Part shown: positions 8,953 to 16,504 of the stretch, in pieces | Layout: each line of letters begins with the position of its first letter | Position numbering within the stretch: the stretch's first letter is position 1 | Virus record (IMG/VR): IMGVR_UViG_3300000227_000004 | Span: 17,564 to 75,273 of that record | Length of the DNA stretch: 57,710 nt | Source: a virus | Direction: 5' to 3' (one strand) | Notes under the pieces: model-generated | Database searches by the model: none | Seen by the model: the letters and a program-made list of their open reading frames with translations, nothing else | What the model was told of the DNA's origin: nothing | Position numbers and translations under genes: made by a program

Positions 8953-9330
8953 ATGCCTATCAGCAAAAAGGAAATGGCTAAAATTTTGAAGCTCGCTGCT
9001 AAAAAAATTGAAGCATCCGATGCATTGCGAAAGAAAGCAGAAGCTGAGGCTGAATCTCTTAAAGTAAAAATCTCTGAAAACGAAAGAATGGCTAGGGCAA
9101 GGAAGATAGCCACTAAGTTAGTTGTAGGAGATGACGTCCGTAAAGAAATCGACGAGAAGACCAGCAAAATGGCTTCTCAAGATATGGACGTGGTAGAGAA
9201 GGCCTTAGAACTTGGAAGAAACGAAGCTGTCCTTAAAATCGGAGAAGCTTTGATCTCTTCACAGAAATCAGGTAACAGTGAGGGTCCCAAGGGTAATCCC
9301 CTGGTGGACTACTTAGTCACATTAATGTAA
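8953..9330 (+). CDS. Coiled-coil protein of capsid module
   Basis: This 125-residue protein begins behind TAGGAG, 20 bases after the scaffold candidate. It is Lys/Glu/Ala-rich with heptad-like spacing over about residues 5-50, so a coiled coil is likely. It carries KLAA at 13-16. No cysteines, membrane segment or enzyme motif are visible. Position between scaffold and decoration genes suggests an assembly or minor capsid role, but the family is not recognised. Confidence 0.6.
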   Translation: MPISKKEMAKILKLAAKKIEASDALRKKAEAEAESLKVKISENERMARARKIATKLVVGDDVRKEIDEKTSKMASQDMDVVEKALELGRNEAVLKIGEALISSQKSGNSEGPKGNPLVDYLVTLM

Positions 9331-9350
9331 ATCAGGAGGAATTATCCCAA

Positions 9351-9806
9351 ATGCTTAGAGAAAAACGCACCAAGCATGTGGAATACCGCGGTGTAAGACT
9401 CGCTAATCTAGCGGCCGGCCTAACCGTTCCAGACGGAAGCCTTATCGTGCCGATGGGTGTAGAGGGCGGCGAAGTTACTTTCGGTGTTCCTGACCCTTTC
9501 AGCTCAGACGCGGCATATGTCGCACAGGCAAAGCCTGTATTTTCAGAAGCCGGCAAGTATGATACCGAAGAAACCGGCAAAACCGTAGTCCTGGAAGGTG
9601 CGATTGAATTCGAAACCGACCAGTATATTATGGCTGACGAAGCCTCAATGCTGTTTGGTGTGCCGCTCACCGCCAAAAAAGATGCCGCCGACGGTTTCTT
9701 GAAATACGGCGTAGCCGCTGGTGTTAACCAGGTTATCGGCAGAGTCGCCATGTCACCAGCTGATCATCCAGAAGGCAGACTCGTAGTAGCTGCCGTAATC
9801 AGATAA
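9351..9806 (+). CDS. Head decoration/stabilising protein candidate
   Basis: This 151-residue protein starts behind a strong AGGAGGA site. It is beta-rich and Gly-rich, with phrases such as GLTVPDGSLIVPMGV and a C-terminal GRVAMSPADHPEGRLVVAAVIR-type ending, typical of capsid decoration or cement proteins that sit immediately upstream of the major capsid gene. Base composition here is more GC-rich and codon use more regular than in the neighbours, as in highly expressed genes. Assignment is by fold impression and position. Confidence 0.6.
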   Translation: MLREKRTKHVEYRGVRLANLAAGLTVPDGSLIVPMGVEGGEVTFGVPDPFSSDAAYVAQAKPVFSEAGKYDTEETGKTVVLEGAIEFETDQYIMADEASMLFGVPLTAKKDAADGFLKYGVAAGVNQVIGRVAMSPADHPEGRLVVAAVIR

Positions 9807-9820
9807 GGAGAAACTGACAT

Positions 9821-10741
9821 ATGGCAACTTACGATGTAACCGATAGCATGATTAATGAGTTGTTTTACAAGGCCATCCGCTCGAACGATCCTAAAGTTCA
9901 GCAGAAAGTGGCCGCCGCCAGCGATCTATACATTCGTGATAAAATTCGTGAGAGTTCTTTCCTGAGAAAGATTCTTCCTCCCGAACCAATCACTAAAGAA
10001 GAATGCGACAGAATTCCTGGCAGCAGACGTGGTATTCAGAAGGTCATCGATCTGGAACGCGATGCAGAAGCCGTGTCCCTTCCGATGAATGGAGAATCTG
10101 ACATTGAATACATCAGAGGTGACAGCGTAGGGATTAAATTCCACAAAGTTGCATCTAAAGAGTATGAAATTTCTGAAGGTGATCTGCTTTCTTATGAAAT
10201 GCCGATCACTAAGATCATTGAAAAGAATGCTCTTATGGCCGTTGAAAAACGGGAAGATGGCACTTTCGTCGAACAGTGCCAGAAAATCGTAGACACTACC
10301 GGCAAGAAGTTAGACATTCTGACTACTGAGCCCTACGTAAATGCTCGCTTCCTGACTACCGGCTACAACCTGCTGGAATCTGGTGACCAGCTTCAGTGTG
10401 CTGCCGTACTTATGAATCGATCTGTATGGAACGATCTCATGGGTAATGGCCGTCAGGAATTTGATAACAAGGCGTATGACGTCCTGTTTTCTGGTCTGAC
10501 CGAAGAAAGTCTTCACGGCAAGCGCGTCTTCATTACCAACAAGACTGACCTGGTTCCTCATAACGATATTTGGTTCTTCACTGCTCCGGAATTTCTTGGT
10601 AAATTCTACGCACTGACCGACACCAAACTTTGGATTGAGACCCGTGCCGAATTCCTGAAATACAAAATTTGGGAATACATCGGTGTCGGCCTTATCAACA
10701 CCAAATCGATTGCAAAAATCACTATTAAAAAGCAGCCGTAA
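9821..10741 (+). CDS. Major capsid protein (HK97-type)
   Basis: This 306-residue protein is the best candidate for the main shell subunit. It follows the scaffold and decoration genes, has a strong AAGGAG site, uses regular codons, and is followed by a terminator. The sequence has a helical N-arm, a central PGSRRG and EYIRGDSVGIKFHKVASKEY region like an E-loop and P-domain strand, and a C-terminal A-domain ending with strand-rich GVGLINTKSIAKITIKK. KVAAAS at residues 29-34 could be the maturation cleavage site, matching KLAAAS at the same residues of the protease. At 306 residues it is short but within the HK97-fold range. Confidence 0.85.
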   Translation: MATYDVTDSMINELFYKAIRSNDPKVQQKVAAASDLYIRDKIRESSFLRKILPPEPITKEECDRIPGSRRGIQKVIDLERDAEAVSLPMNGESDIEYIRGDSVGIKFHKVASKEYEISEGDLLSYEMPITKIIEKNALMAVEKREDGTFVEQCQKIVDTTGKKLDILTTEPYVNARFLTTGYNLLESGDQLQCAAVLMNRSVWNDLMGNGRQEFDNKAYDVLFSGLTEESLHGKRVFITNKTDLVPHNDIWFFTAPEFLGKFYALTDTKLWIETRAEFLKYKIWEYIGVGLINTKSIAKITIKKQP

Positions 10742-10757
10742 TTAATTGGTGCTTGAG

Positions 10758-10786
10758 TTGATTTAAATAGCCGGCCCTATTATACT
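10758..10786 (+). promoter_or_regulatory. Sigma70-like promoter inside terminator hairpin
   Basis: TTGATT (10758-10763), a 17-base spacer and TATACT (10781-10786) lie in the gap after the capsid gene. The -10 element falls in the loop of the capsid-gene terminator hairpin, so the same 50 bases end one transcript and start the next, which begins with the gene at 10828. Confidence 0.6.
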
Positions 10787-10805
10787 TAGTAGGGTCGGTT
10801 TATTA
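10771..10805 (+). terminator. Rho-independent terminator after capsid gene
   Basis: A nine-base-pair stem CCGGCCCTA / TAGGGTCGG (10771-10779 with 10790-10798, one G-T pair) is followed by TTTATTATT. It would limit read-through from the heavily transcribed capsid genes. Confidence 0.7.
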
Positions 10806-10827
10806 TTAAAACACTAAGGAGAAAACA

Positions 10828-11175
10828 ATGGCCAAATTTTGGTACAAACTTACTAATGACAAGGATAATCTGACAGTTAAGCTTTCGCCGAAAGACTCTG
10901 TTACTTTTTCAAAAAGACTTAACGGGAATACTAAGTACTTCCTAGAAGAAAATAAAGTCCTGGATGAGCTCGTCGCTGCTAAAAGGCTGTCTAAGATGTC
11001 CGCAACTACTGTCCTTGCCGTTGAGAAGTCTAATCCAGTTGAAGCAGAAGAGCCCAAACCGGCACCAGCTCCTGTGGAAGGTCTCGTCGTAGTAGCTTCC
11101 GAAGAAGCGACTATTTCAGATCCGTTTGCAGAAGAAGGTGAAACTGAAGGTAAACGCAAAGGCAAAAAGAAATAA
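10828..11175 (+). CDS. Hypothetical protein with Lys-rich tail, head-neck module
   Basis: This 115-residue protein starts behind AAGGAG. The first 70 residues look like a small beta-containing domain; the remainder is a Pro/Ala/Glu linker ending in a basic KRKGKKK tail. It opens the transcript after the capsid terminator and precedes probable neck genes. Head-tail connector regions often contain a small protein with a domain like this, but I do not recognise the family. Confidence 0.55.
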   Translation: MAKFWYKLTNDKDNLTVKLSPKDSVTFSKRLNGNTKYFLEENKVLDELVAAKRLSKMSATTVLAVEKSNPVEAEEPKPAPAPVEGLVVVASEEATISDPFAEEGETEGKRKGKKK

Positions 11176-11181
11176 TAAAAC

Positions 11182-11673
11182 ATGACTAGTGTAACTGAAG
11201 AGCAGGCGTTAGATAATTATATTGGCTTAGTGCGAAGTTACTTGTCTGATTATTCGGACATGAATTACCTGCAGCCAGATAAAGAAGAGTTTACCAATAA
11301 CATTATTGGTCAGGCTGTTCTAATGGCGTTGGAAATATTTAATAGCTGCACAGGCCATATAACTAAATACACACTTGAAAACTTTCCAGTTCCAACATTG
11401 CTGGTTCTTGGGGGGAGTGGCTACACGATGCTTAGTGGCGGCGTTCTCCAGGCCCGCAATCATTTTAGTGTCAGTGATGGGAACACATCTGGGCCAATAT
11501 CAGAAAAGACTGAAATATACCGTGGGTGGGCTCAAGAGCTGATTAGTAATTTTATTACTTTGTCTGCCAAGTTCAAAGAGGCTACCAATATGGAAGGGGC
11601 ATACAAGAACTTTGGAAGTAGCTACTTGCTCCAGAACTATTATGTCCGTCAATTAAAGCGACTTGAAATTTAA
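11182..11673 (+). CDS. Probable head-tail connector/neck protein
   Basis: This 163-residue protein lies six bases after the previous stop and lacks a clear ribosome site, which suggests coupled translation. It is helical at the N-terminus and contains a GGSGYTMLSGG glycine patch in the middle. Position between capsid and the zinc-ribbon neck protein suggests an adaptor or head-completion role. This is a positional inference; no family is recognised. Confidence 0.5.
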   Translation: MTSVTEEQALDNYIGLVRSYLSDYSDMNYLQPDKEEFTNNIIGQAVLMALEIFNSCTGHITKYTLENFPVPTLLVLGGSGYTMLSGGVLQARNHFSVSDGNTSGPISEKTEIYRGWAQELISNFITLSAKFKEATNMEGAYKNFGSSYLLQNYYVRQLKRLEI

Positions 11674-11684
11674 GGAGAAACACA

Positions 11685-12233
11685 ATGCTTACGAAACAAG
11701 CAGTTAGGGCTTTGGTAAAACGTGCCGGCATCATGGATATGCTTGGCGGAGTGGCTGACATGGCCCCCGAAGGACTTGGCACACTCGTGGGTGCCGGTTC
11801 TGCTCTGGGACTTGCTGGTGCCGGAGGACTTGGTGCCAGGGGGCAGCTCATATCTGCTGCTATCGGCGCAACTATTGGCGCGATGGCTGCCAATAAAATG
11901 AAAGAACATGAGATGATACAACAGGCAAATATCAACAGCAATTCTATGCTGGGCATTAACAACGCGCTCATGAATCTTGACCAGCAAGCCATGATTGACC
12001 CAATGGCCGCAGCTGCTATGGGCTACGATCCTAATATGATGGGTATGGACCCTAATATGATGGGCATGCAGGCACCTATGGGCATGGACCCTAACATGAT
12101 GGCAATGCAGCCTCCGATGGGCAACCCAGTTTCTGGGTATCCGGATGCACAGCAGGCAATGCAGCAGGGCAAGCAGGCCAGTGTTAACATTAAAATGGCG
12201 GCTGCCGATCTAGTAGATAAATACTTTGGTTAA
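11685..12233 (+). CDS. Met/Gly-rich protein with DPNMM repeats
   Basis: This 182-residue protein has a glycine-zipper hydrophobic region at about residues 30-65 and a helix ending near residue 95. A Met/Pro/Gly-rich tract with repeated DPNMMGM or DPNMMAM units follows (about residues 110-145). It ends with KMAAAD (170-175), one of the shared K-hydrophobic-AAA peptides. It starts behind AAGGAG. The hydrophobic zipper could insert into membrane, as in ejected internal proteins, or mediate packing in the head. Family unknown. Confidence 0.6.
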   Translation: MLTKQAVRALVKRAGIMDMLGGVADMAPEGLGTLVGAGSALGLAGAGGLGARGQLISAAIGATIGAMAANKMKEHEMIQQANINSNSMLGINNALMNLDQQAMIDPMAAAAMGYDPNMMGMDPNMMGMQAPMGMDPNMMAMQPPMGNPVSGYPDAQQAMQQGKQASVNIKMAAADLVDKYFG

Positions 12234-12242
12234 GTGACATAT

Positions 12243-12266
12243 GGGCGGGCGAGTCCCGCCCTGTTT
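12243..12266 (+). terminator. GC-rich hairpin, probable terminator
   Basis: A perfect seven-base-pair stem GGGCGGG / CCCGCCC (12243-12249 with 12255-12261) is followed by TGTTT. It lies between the Met-rich gene and the neck gene. An ATG at 12241 begins inside it, which argues against that codon as a start. Confidence 0.55.
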
Positions 12267-12270
12267 AACT

Positions 12271-13047
12271 ATGATCGATGTCAAAAACATAACAGTCACA
12301 CCTATATCCAGGAGAGAATTTGCAATTACTTGGGATTTTCAGCCAAGTGTTGATAAATTCTCTAATTTTGATTTCTACTTAGAACGAAGTGAGGCTCCTC
12401 ATGAGGGTTTTGTTTTGCTATCCAAAGTCGACCCAAGTGAGAGATACTATCTAGACCGAGATGTAGAAATATTTAAGCTCTGGAAGGCTTATTATGTTCG
12501 GCTAAAGATTAAAGATAAACGAGATGGGAAAGTTAGTTACTCCCAGCCTGGAACTGTAGAGCACCCACCAAACTTAGAGGCCTTAGAGCTAATAAGACGA
12601 AACAGAATTTCTTTGGAAAACCCAAGATATGGTAACGGCGTGCCTTGCCTAGTCTTCATCAGGAAAGAAGGGGGGCAGCGCTGCCAAGAGTGCTACGATG
12701 AAATTAAGCGCAGAAGTACTAAGTCTAGCTGTGTTAACTGTTATGGGACCAGTTATGATGGGGGATTTTACGCACCGATAAGTGCCTACGTAAACTTCAG
12801 CACAGATGCTAAGGGCATGGGTGTGGGGGACATGGGCAACCTGATAAAGTCTGTCAATCGGGGCATAATGACAAACTATCCAAAAGTCAAACCTGGTGAT
12901 GTTATTGCCGACCCTCGACTAAATAGGCTCTGGACCGTGACTGAAATACAAAACATAGAACGTCGTAGGCATTTAGTCAAACAGATAACAACTCTGGAAG
13001 AAGAAGAACGAACTAATATACTAATGCAATTATTAGGTAAAAAGTAA
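12271..13047 (+). CDS. Neck/virion protein: FnIII-like domain plus zinc ribbon
   Basis: The frame is open from ATG 12241, but that region forms a terminator hairpin, so ATG 12271 (MIDVKNITV) is preferred although neither start has a good ribosome site. Residues about 1-95 look like a fibronectin type III fold (ITWDFQPS, YYVRLKIKDK). They are followed by CQECYDEI and CVNCYGTSYDGG, two CxxC pairs forming a zinc ribbon. The motif GDVIADPRLNRLWTVTEI follows. The CxxC...CxxCYGT...GG arrangement recalls phage neck or virion proteins. The last base of its stop overlaps the next ATG. I am fairly sure it is structural, less sure of the exact role. Confidence 0.65.
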   Translation: MIDVKNITVTPISRREFAITWDFQPSVDKFSNFDFYLERSEAPHEGFVLLSKVDPSERYYLDRDVEIFKLWKAYYVRLKIKDKRDGKVSYSQPGTVEHPPNLEALELIRRNRISLENPRYGNGVPCLVFIRKEGGQRCQECYDEIKRRSTKSSCVNCYGTSYDGGFYAPISAYVNFSTDAKGMGVGDMGNLIKSVNRGIMTNYPKVKPGDVIADPRLNRLWTVTEIQNIERRRHLVKQITTLEEEERTNILMQLLGKK

Positions 13048-13829
13048 TGGCCGGTGAACTCAATAATTTAAATAAGCCAAATTTAAACCAAACATCTCAG
13101 ACGATGATTGATTTAGTTACTTCTGAGAGATACGTAATTACATCTTTCGTTAAAGATGTGTATTTACTTATAATCAGAGAGCTGTTTAAACAAAACGAGG
13201 GGCCATTTCATTACTCCGACGATCCTGAAATTACTAGGCTTTACATATCAGATAAATTTGAAGTCCCAAAAGAAGTGCAAACATTTAAGCCTACGATTTA
13301 TCTAACTCGAGGCCGTATAGGTTACTCCAATTTGTCAATAGACAATTTAAAAAGTATGAATATGAATACTGGGGCCACAACGCATTCAGACTTGATACGC
13401 GGGTCGATGCTAATAAATTGCGTTTCCGAGGAGGGCCTTGAAGCAGAGCACTTGGCAAGCCTGATCTTTGTGCTGTTGGAGTCTTTTAAGCAGCAGTTTA
13501 GGAACTTACGATTTCATCAGTTTGGGGTTGGCGAAATCTTAGAGGAACGCCCACTTCAGGCTAGTACCGATACTAAGCTAGTCGAAGTGTCAGTTACTAG
13601 TATGTTTTCTTTCTCATACTCATGGGCAGTTTCTGTAATGAATAACACGCCCTTAAATGACATAAACATGTCTAGGGCCCGCCCAGTAGATCCTGATAAT
13701 CCTAATTGTAGCAGTGACGTAGATGAGTGCGGAACAAATATAGGAATAGATGGCACTGGGCTAGACTGTGGCCCGTTTGAAGCCCTGAGATTTCCGTCAG
13801 GCGATCCTGACTACACTAAGGAGGAATAG
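13047..13829 (+). CDS. Probable tail completion/terminator protein
   Basis: This 260-residue protein overlaps the previous stop by one base. It has a helical N-terminus, a strand-rich middle (TIYLTRGRIGYSNLS, LIRGSMLINCVS) and a long helix (EHLASLIFVLLESFKQQF). An alternating C-terminal domain (VSVTSMFSFSYSWAVSV) precedes a disordered Asp/Cys-containing tail. This helix-plus-beta layout and the position after the neck gene fit tail-completion proteins of contractile tails. The assignment is an inference from arrangement. Confidence 0.45.
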   Translation: MAGELNNLNKPNLNQTSQTMIDLVTSERYVITSFVKDVYLLIIRELFKQNEGPFHYSDDPEITRLYISDKFEVPKEVQTFKPTIYLTRGRIGYSNLSIDNLKSMNMNTGATTHSDLIRGSMLINCVSEEGLEAEHLASLIFVLLESFKQQFRNLRFHQFGVGEILEERPLQASTDTKLVEVSVTSMFSFSYSWAVSVMNNTPLNDINMSRARPVDPDNPNCSSDVDECGTNIGIDGTGLDCGPFEALRFPSGDPDYTKEE

Positions 13830-13831
13830 GC

Positions 13832-14473
13832 ATGGGCGACTACAATAAGCCTGATGTAATTGTTTACCAGGATGTGAAAAACAAACCGGATTCAGTAAGC
13901 AAGTTTAACTGGTCTGGATTTGATCCGGCTGCCTTTATCAAGGCTTTCTCTAAAAAAAGAAGTGCCGAAGATGCTGAATCTGAGCTTTACGACTTATTAT
14001 TAGAACATTCCACTGGAGGGAGTATGGGTAAATCTGCTTACGAAATTTGGTTAGATGCGGGTAATACAGGGACTGTCGAAGATTTTCTTAATAGTTTAAT
14101 TGGTCCCCAGGGGGACGCTGGCGCTTCAGCTTATGAAATATGGCTCGGCCTAGGTAACGTAGGAACTCAGCAGGACTTTATTACTAGTCTAGTTGGGGCA
14201 GAAGGTAAATCTGCGTATGATATCTGGATTGAAGAAGGGAACTCTGGGTCTACGCAGGACTTTTTAGATTACCTAAAAAATGCAGCCAGCTACACGCAGC
14301 AGTTTACTAACGAAAGTTTAGTATTGGTGGAGCATAATTTAAATCGCTTTCCGAGTGTGGTAGTACTAGATGAAGACAAAAACTTAGTTATGACCGCAGT
14401 ATCTCACACTGACATAAATAACTTGCAAGTAAAAATGACAGGCCCTAAATCTGGGTATGTTTTTTGTAATTAA
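13832..14473 (+). CDS. Tail fibre-like protein with three SAYEIWL repeats
   Basis: The product (213 residues) has three copies of a repeat of about 26 residues beginning GxSAYEIWL and ending DFLxSL (about 66-91, 97-122 and 125-149), linked by collagen-like GPQGDAG. Such repeats are common in phage fibres. The C-terminal 60 residues (HNLNRFPSVVV to SGYVFCN) are homologous to the end of the next gene. The N-terminus YNKPDVIVYQDV is nearly identical to the start of the tail sheath (YNKPDVEVYQQF), which may reflect a shared attachment segment. It starts behind AAGGAGG. A trimeric fibre tip or connector is the likely role. Confidence 0.75.
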   Translation: MGDYNKPDVIVYQDVKNKPDSVSKFNWSGFDPAAFIKAFSKKRSAEDAESELYDLLLEHSTGGSMGKSAYEIWLDAGNTGTVEDFLNSLIGPQGDAGASAYEIWLGLGNVGTQQDFITSLVGAEGKSAYDIWIEEGNSGSTQDFLDYLKNAASYTQQFTNESLVLVEHNLNRFPSVVVLDEDKNLVMTAVSHTDINNLQVKMTGPKSGYVFCN

Positions 14474-14476
14474 CCC

Positions 14477-14505
14477 TGGACTAAAACTTGTTCGGTTTTT
14501 ATATT
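14477..14505 (+). promoter_or_regulatory. Sigma70-like promoter in fibre cluster
   Basis: TGGACT (14477-14482), a 17-base spacer and TATATT (14500-14505) occupy the 60-base gap before the next fibre gene. The -35 is one base off the TTGACT form of the other structural-block promoters. Confidence 0.55.
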
Positions 14506-14533
14506 AATATCGAAAAGCGGGCAGGAGGGAATT

Positions 14534-14986
14534 ATGGCAGACGTAGTAAAATTTTGGTCAACGGCCGATTTTGACCTAAATCAGCTTAAGAATTTAATAA
14601 TCGACAGGCTAGACTCTGATCCTGCTTCTCCACAGACAGGGCAGTTTTGGTTTAATAACATCGAGAGGGTTTATAAAACTTTTGATGGGACCGTCGTTAA
14701 GTCGGTCGGCCAAGCAGAGTTTTCTGTATCAGCGACCCACTTACAATACAGGCCCGTAGGTACCAGCACTTGGGTGAACATAATGCCCTTGCCGAAATTA
14801 AATCATACTCAAGACTTTATCAACACCAACACCGTCCTAGTAAATCACGGCCTGAATAGATATCCAAGTGTTACTGTCGTAGATACAGCCAAGACTGAAT
14901 TTGGTGTAGAAATTCAGCACATAGACGAAAATAGCTTAACAGTGATGATGACTCTCCCAATGAGTGGGAAAGTCTTTTGCAATTAA
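14534..14986 (+). CDS. Short tail fibre protein
   Basis: This 150-residue protein starts behind CAGGAGGG. The N-terminal part (LNQLKNLIIDRLDSDP, then FWFNN and YKTFDGTVV) is homologous to the start of the gene at 15014. The C-terminal 60 residues match the end of the gene at 13832, finishing MSGKVFCN against SGYVFCN. It therefore looks like a two-module fibre: shared base plus shared cap with no shaft. A trimeric receptor-contacting or fibre-joint protein is the likely role. Confidence 0.65.
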   Translation: MADVVKFWSTADFDLNQLKNLIIDRLDSDPASPQTGQFWFNNIERVYKTFDGTVVKSVGQAEFSVSATHLQYRPVGTSTWVNIMPLPKLNHTQDFINTNTVLVNHGLNRYPSVTVVDTAKTEFGVEIQHIDENSLTVMMTLPMSGKVFCN

Positions 14987-15013
14987 AAAAAAACTTAAAG
15001 GAGAGTTATTGAT

Positions 15014-16183
15014 ATGGCGAAGCCTTTCAATACCAGCATTGATCTCAAACTTAACGAACTACTAAATGCCAAGATCCAGGCCCTAGTCGCCGATCCAAGT
15101 GGTGGCGAGCTTGTTGAGGCCCGTGTTTGGTATAACAGTGTAAGCAAGCAGCTCAAGTATTTTGATGGAACGGCCGTTAACACTGTCGCAGTCGGCGATG
15201 ATCTGACTACCGCAGTTACTCGTGCAATCGCAGCCTCTGGCGCAGGGATCCTGATGGTCTCTGGTGGTGCTGACAGAACTGCCGCTTCTTATAATGGCGG
15301 TGCAGGCATTGTCAAGACTGACTCCACTGGCGCAGCATCTGCCGCCATTCCTGGCATAGACTACATGACCGATATTTCGGCCAATACTTTGAGCAACAAA
15401 ACTTTTGATGCTAATGGCTCAGGCAACTCTATTTCTAACCTGGAAATAGCTGACTTTGCACCCTCTGCCCTGGCAAGTGACATTCAGACTGGCACAGCAT
15501 CTCAGGTCGCCGTAGCCACTGTCATTAAAGCCTATGTAGACAGTAAAGTTGCCGCTCTGGGTCAGTTAGTTGGTCAGTTTGATGCTAGTTCAGGCCTTCT
15601 TCCGAGCACTGGTTCTGGTGCTGGTAGCGCAATTGTAAAAGGTGATTACTGGCGCGTGTCAGTTGCCGGTGACATCGTAGGTCTCGGCCATCTGGAAATT
15701 GGAGATGCGCTTGTGGCATCGGAAGACATCGCGTCTACTGCGGCTGACTTCTTCGTTCTGCAGGCCAACCTGACTGACGCGGTGTCATCATCAAGTGTGT
15801 CTTCAACAGACAACGCTCTCGCTCGTTTTGACGGAGCAACTGGCAGAATTATCCAGAACTCCGGTGTGTCTGTGGATGATAGTAACAACGTAAACATCCC
15901 GACTGGTGCTGAATATCGTGTAAACGGCGTGAACATAATGACTGCCGTCGCGAAGAAATATGCACAGGGATTTGTAGTTGCTGATTGGGTAGGCGTGTCT
16001 GCACCTTACACTTTCACCGTAGCTGCTGCATCCCACGGCCTCGGAAGCACCCAGGACCTGGTAGTGGACATTAAGGATAGTGCCGGAGACGTGACTATGC
16101 TGGATGTTAACGTTGCAGCGACTGGAACTGTAGTTCTTAGCAGCAATATTAAGTTTGATGGCAGAGTTGTAATTGTCGGGTAA
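15014..16183 (+). CDS. Tail fibre protein
   Basis: This 389-residue, Gly/Ala/Ser/Thr-rich protein has the look of a beta-structured fibre shaft (SSTDNALARFDGATGRIIQNSG is a common fibre motif). The N-terminal 50 residues match the gene at 14534. The last 50 (ASHGLGSTQDLVVDI to GRVVIVG) are a diverged copy of the cap domain of both preceding fibres. It starts behind AAAGGAG and is followed by a very strong hairpin terminator. Codon use is more regular than in the earlier fibre genes, suggesting higher expression. Confidence 0.75.
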   Translation: MAKPFNTSIDLKLNELLNAKIQALVADPSGGELVEARVWYNSVSKQLKYFDGTAVNTVAVGDDLTTAVTRAIAASGAGILMVSGGADRTAASYNGGAGIVKTDSTGAASAAIPGIDYMTDISANTLSNKTFDANGSGNSISNLEIADFAPSALASDIQTGTASQVAVATVIKAYVDSKVAALGQLVGQFDASSGLLPSTGSGAGSAIVKGDYWRVSVAGDIVGLGHLEIGDALVASEDIASTAADFFVLQANLTDAVSSSSVSSTDNALARFDGATGRIIQNSGVSVDDSNNVNIPTGAEYRVNGVNIMTAVAKKYAQGFVVADWVGVSAPYTFTVAAASHGLGSTQDLVVDIKDSAGDVTMLDVNVAATGTVVLSSNIKFDGRVVIVG

Positions 16184-16189
16184 CTTATA

Positions 16190-16230
16190 GTAAAATAAGT
16201 GCCCAAATATTTTTTGGGCACTTATTTTAC
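16190..16230. terminator. Perfect 18-bp hairpin, bidirectional terminator
   Basis: GTAAAATAAGTGCCCAAA (16190-16207) pairs perfectly with 16213-16230 around a five-base loop. AT-rich outer parts give A- and T-rich tracts on both sides of the GTGCCC core, so it could stop transcription in either direction. Confidence 0.75.
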
Positions 16231-16252
16231 TGAAATTTTTTGGAGGAGAGAA

Positions 16253-16504
16253 ATGCCTAAAATAGCGGGTGACTTAGTGTTAGTACAGCGCGCATTCCCC
16301 ACCACAAACCCAGATGCTGGTTTTATAGAAATATTCGCTGATTCTGAGGTTGGCGGTAAACCCTCGGTTATATACCCAACGGGTCAAAAGTTTCCTTTAG
16401 TCGAAGATGACGGCTCTCTTCTCAGAACAGCACAGCTTGTTGGTGGATCTGCTGCTAGTATCTACACACCAGACCAAGAGATTATTAATGCAGGGGGCGC
16501 ATAA
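16253..16504 (+). CDS. Small fibre-associated protein
   Basis: The longest frame begins at GTG 16199 within the terminator hairpin. ATG 16253 behind GGAGGAG is the credible start, giving 83 residues (MPKIAGDLVLVQ). The protein is a compact beta-type domain with no motif I recognise. Its stop overlaps the ATG of the large fibre gene by one base, so the two are co-translated; a fibre base or attachment role is possible. Confidence 0.6.
   Translation: MPKIAGDLVLVQRAFPTTNPDAGFIEIFADSEVGGKPSVIYPTGQKFPLVEDDGSLLRTAQLVGGSAASIYTPDQEIINAGGA

Noticed and set aside
12241-12270. ATG 12241 as start of the neck protein
   Set aside because: The first ten codons are a GC-rich hairpin and do not look like protein. 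ATG 12271 starts the recognisable domain, although its ribosome site is weak.
16199-16252. N-terminal extension of the small fibre protein from GTG 16199
   Set aside because: These codons are the arm of the perfect terminator hairpin; ATG 16253 has a strong GGAGGAG.
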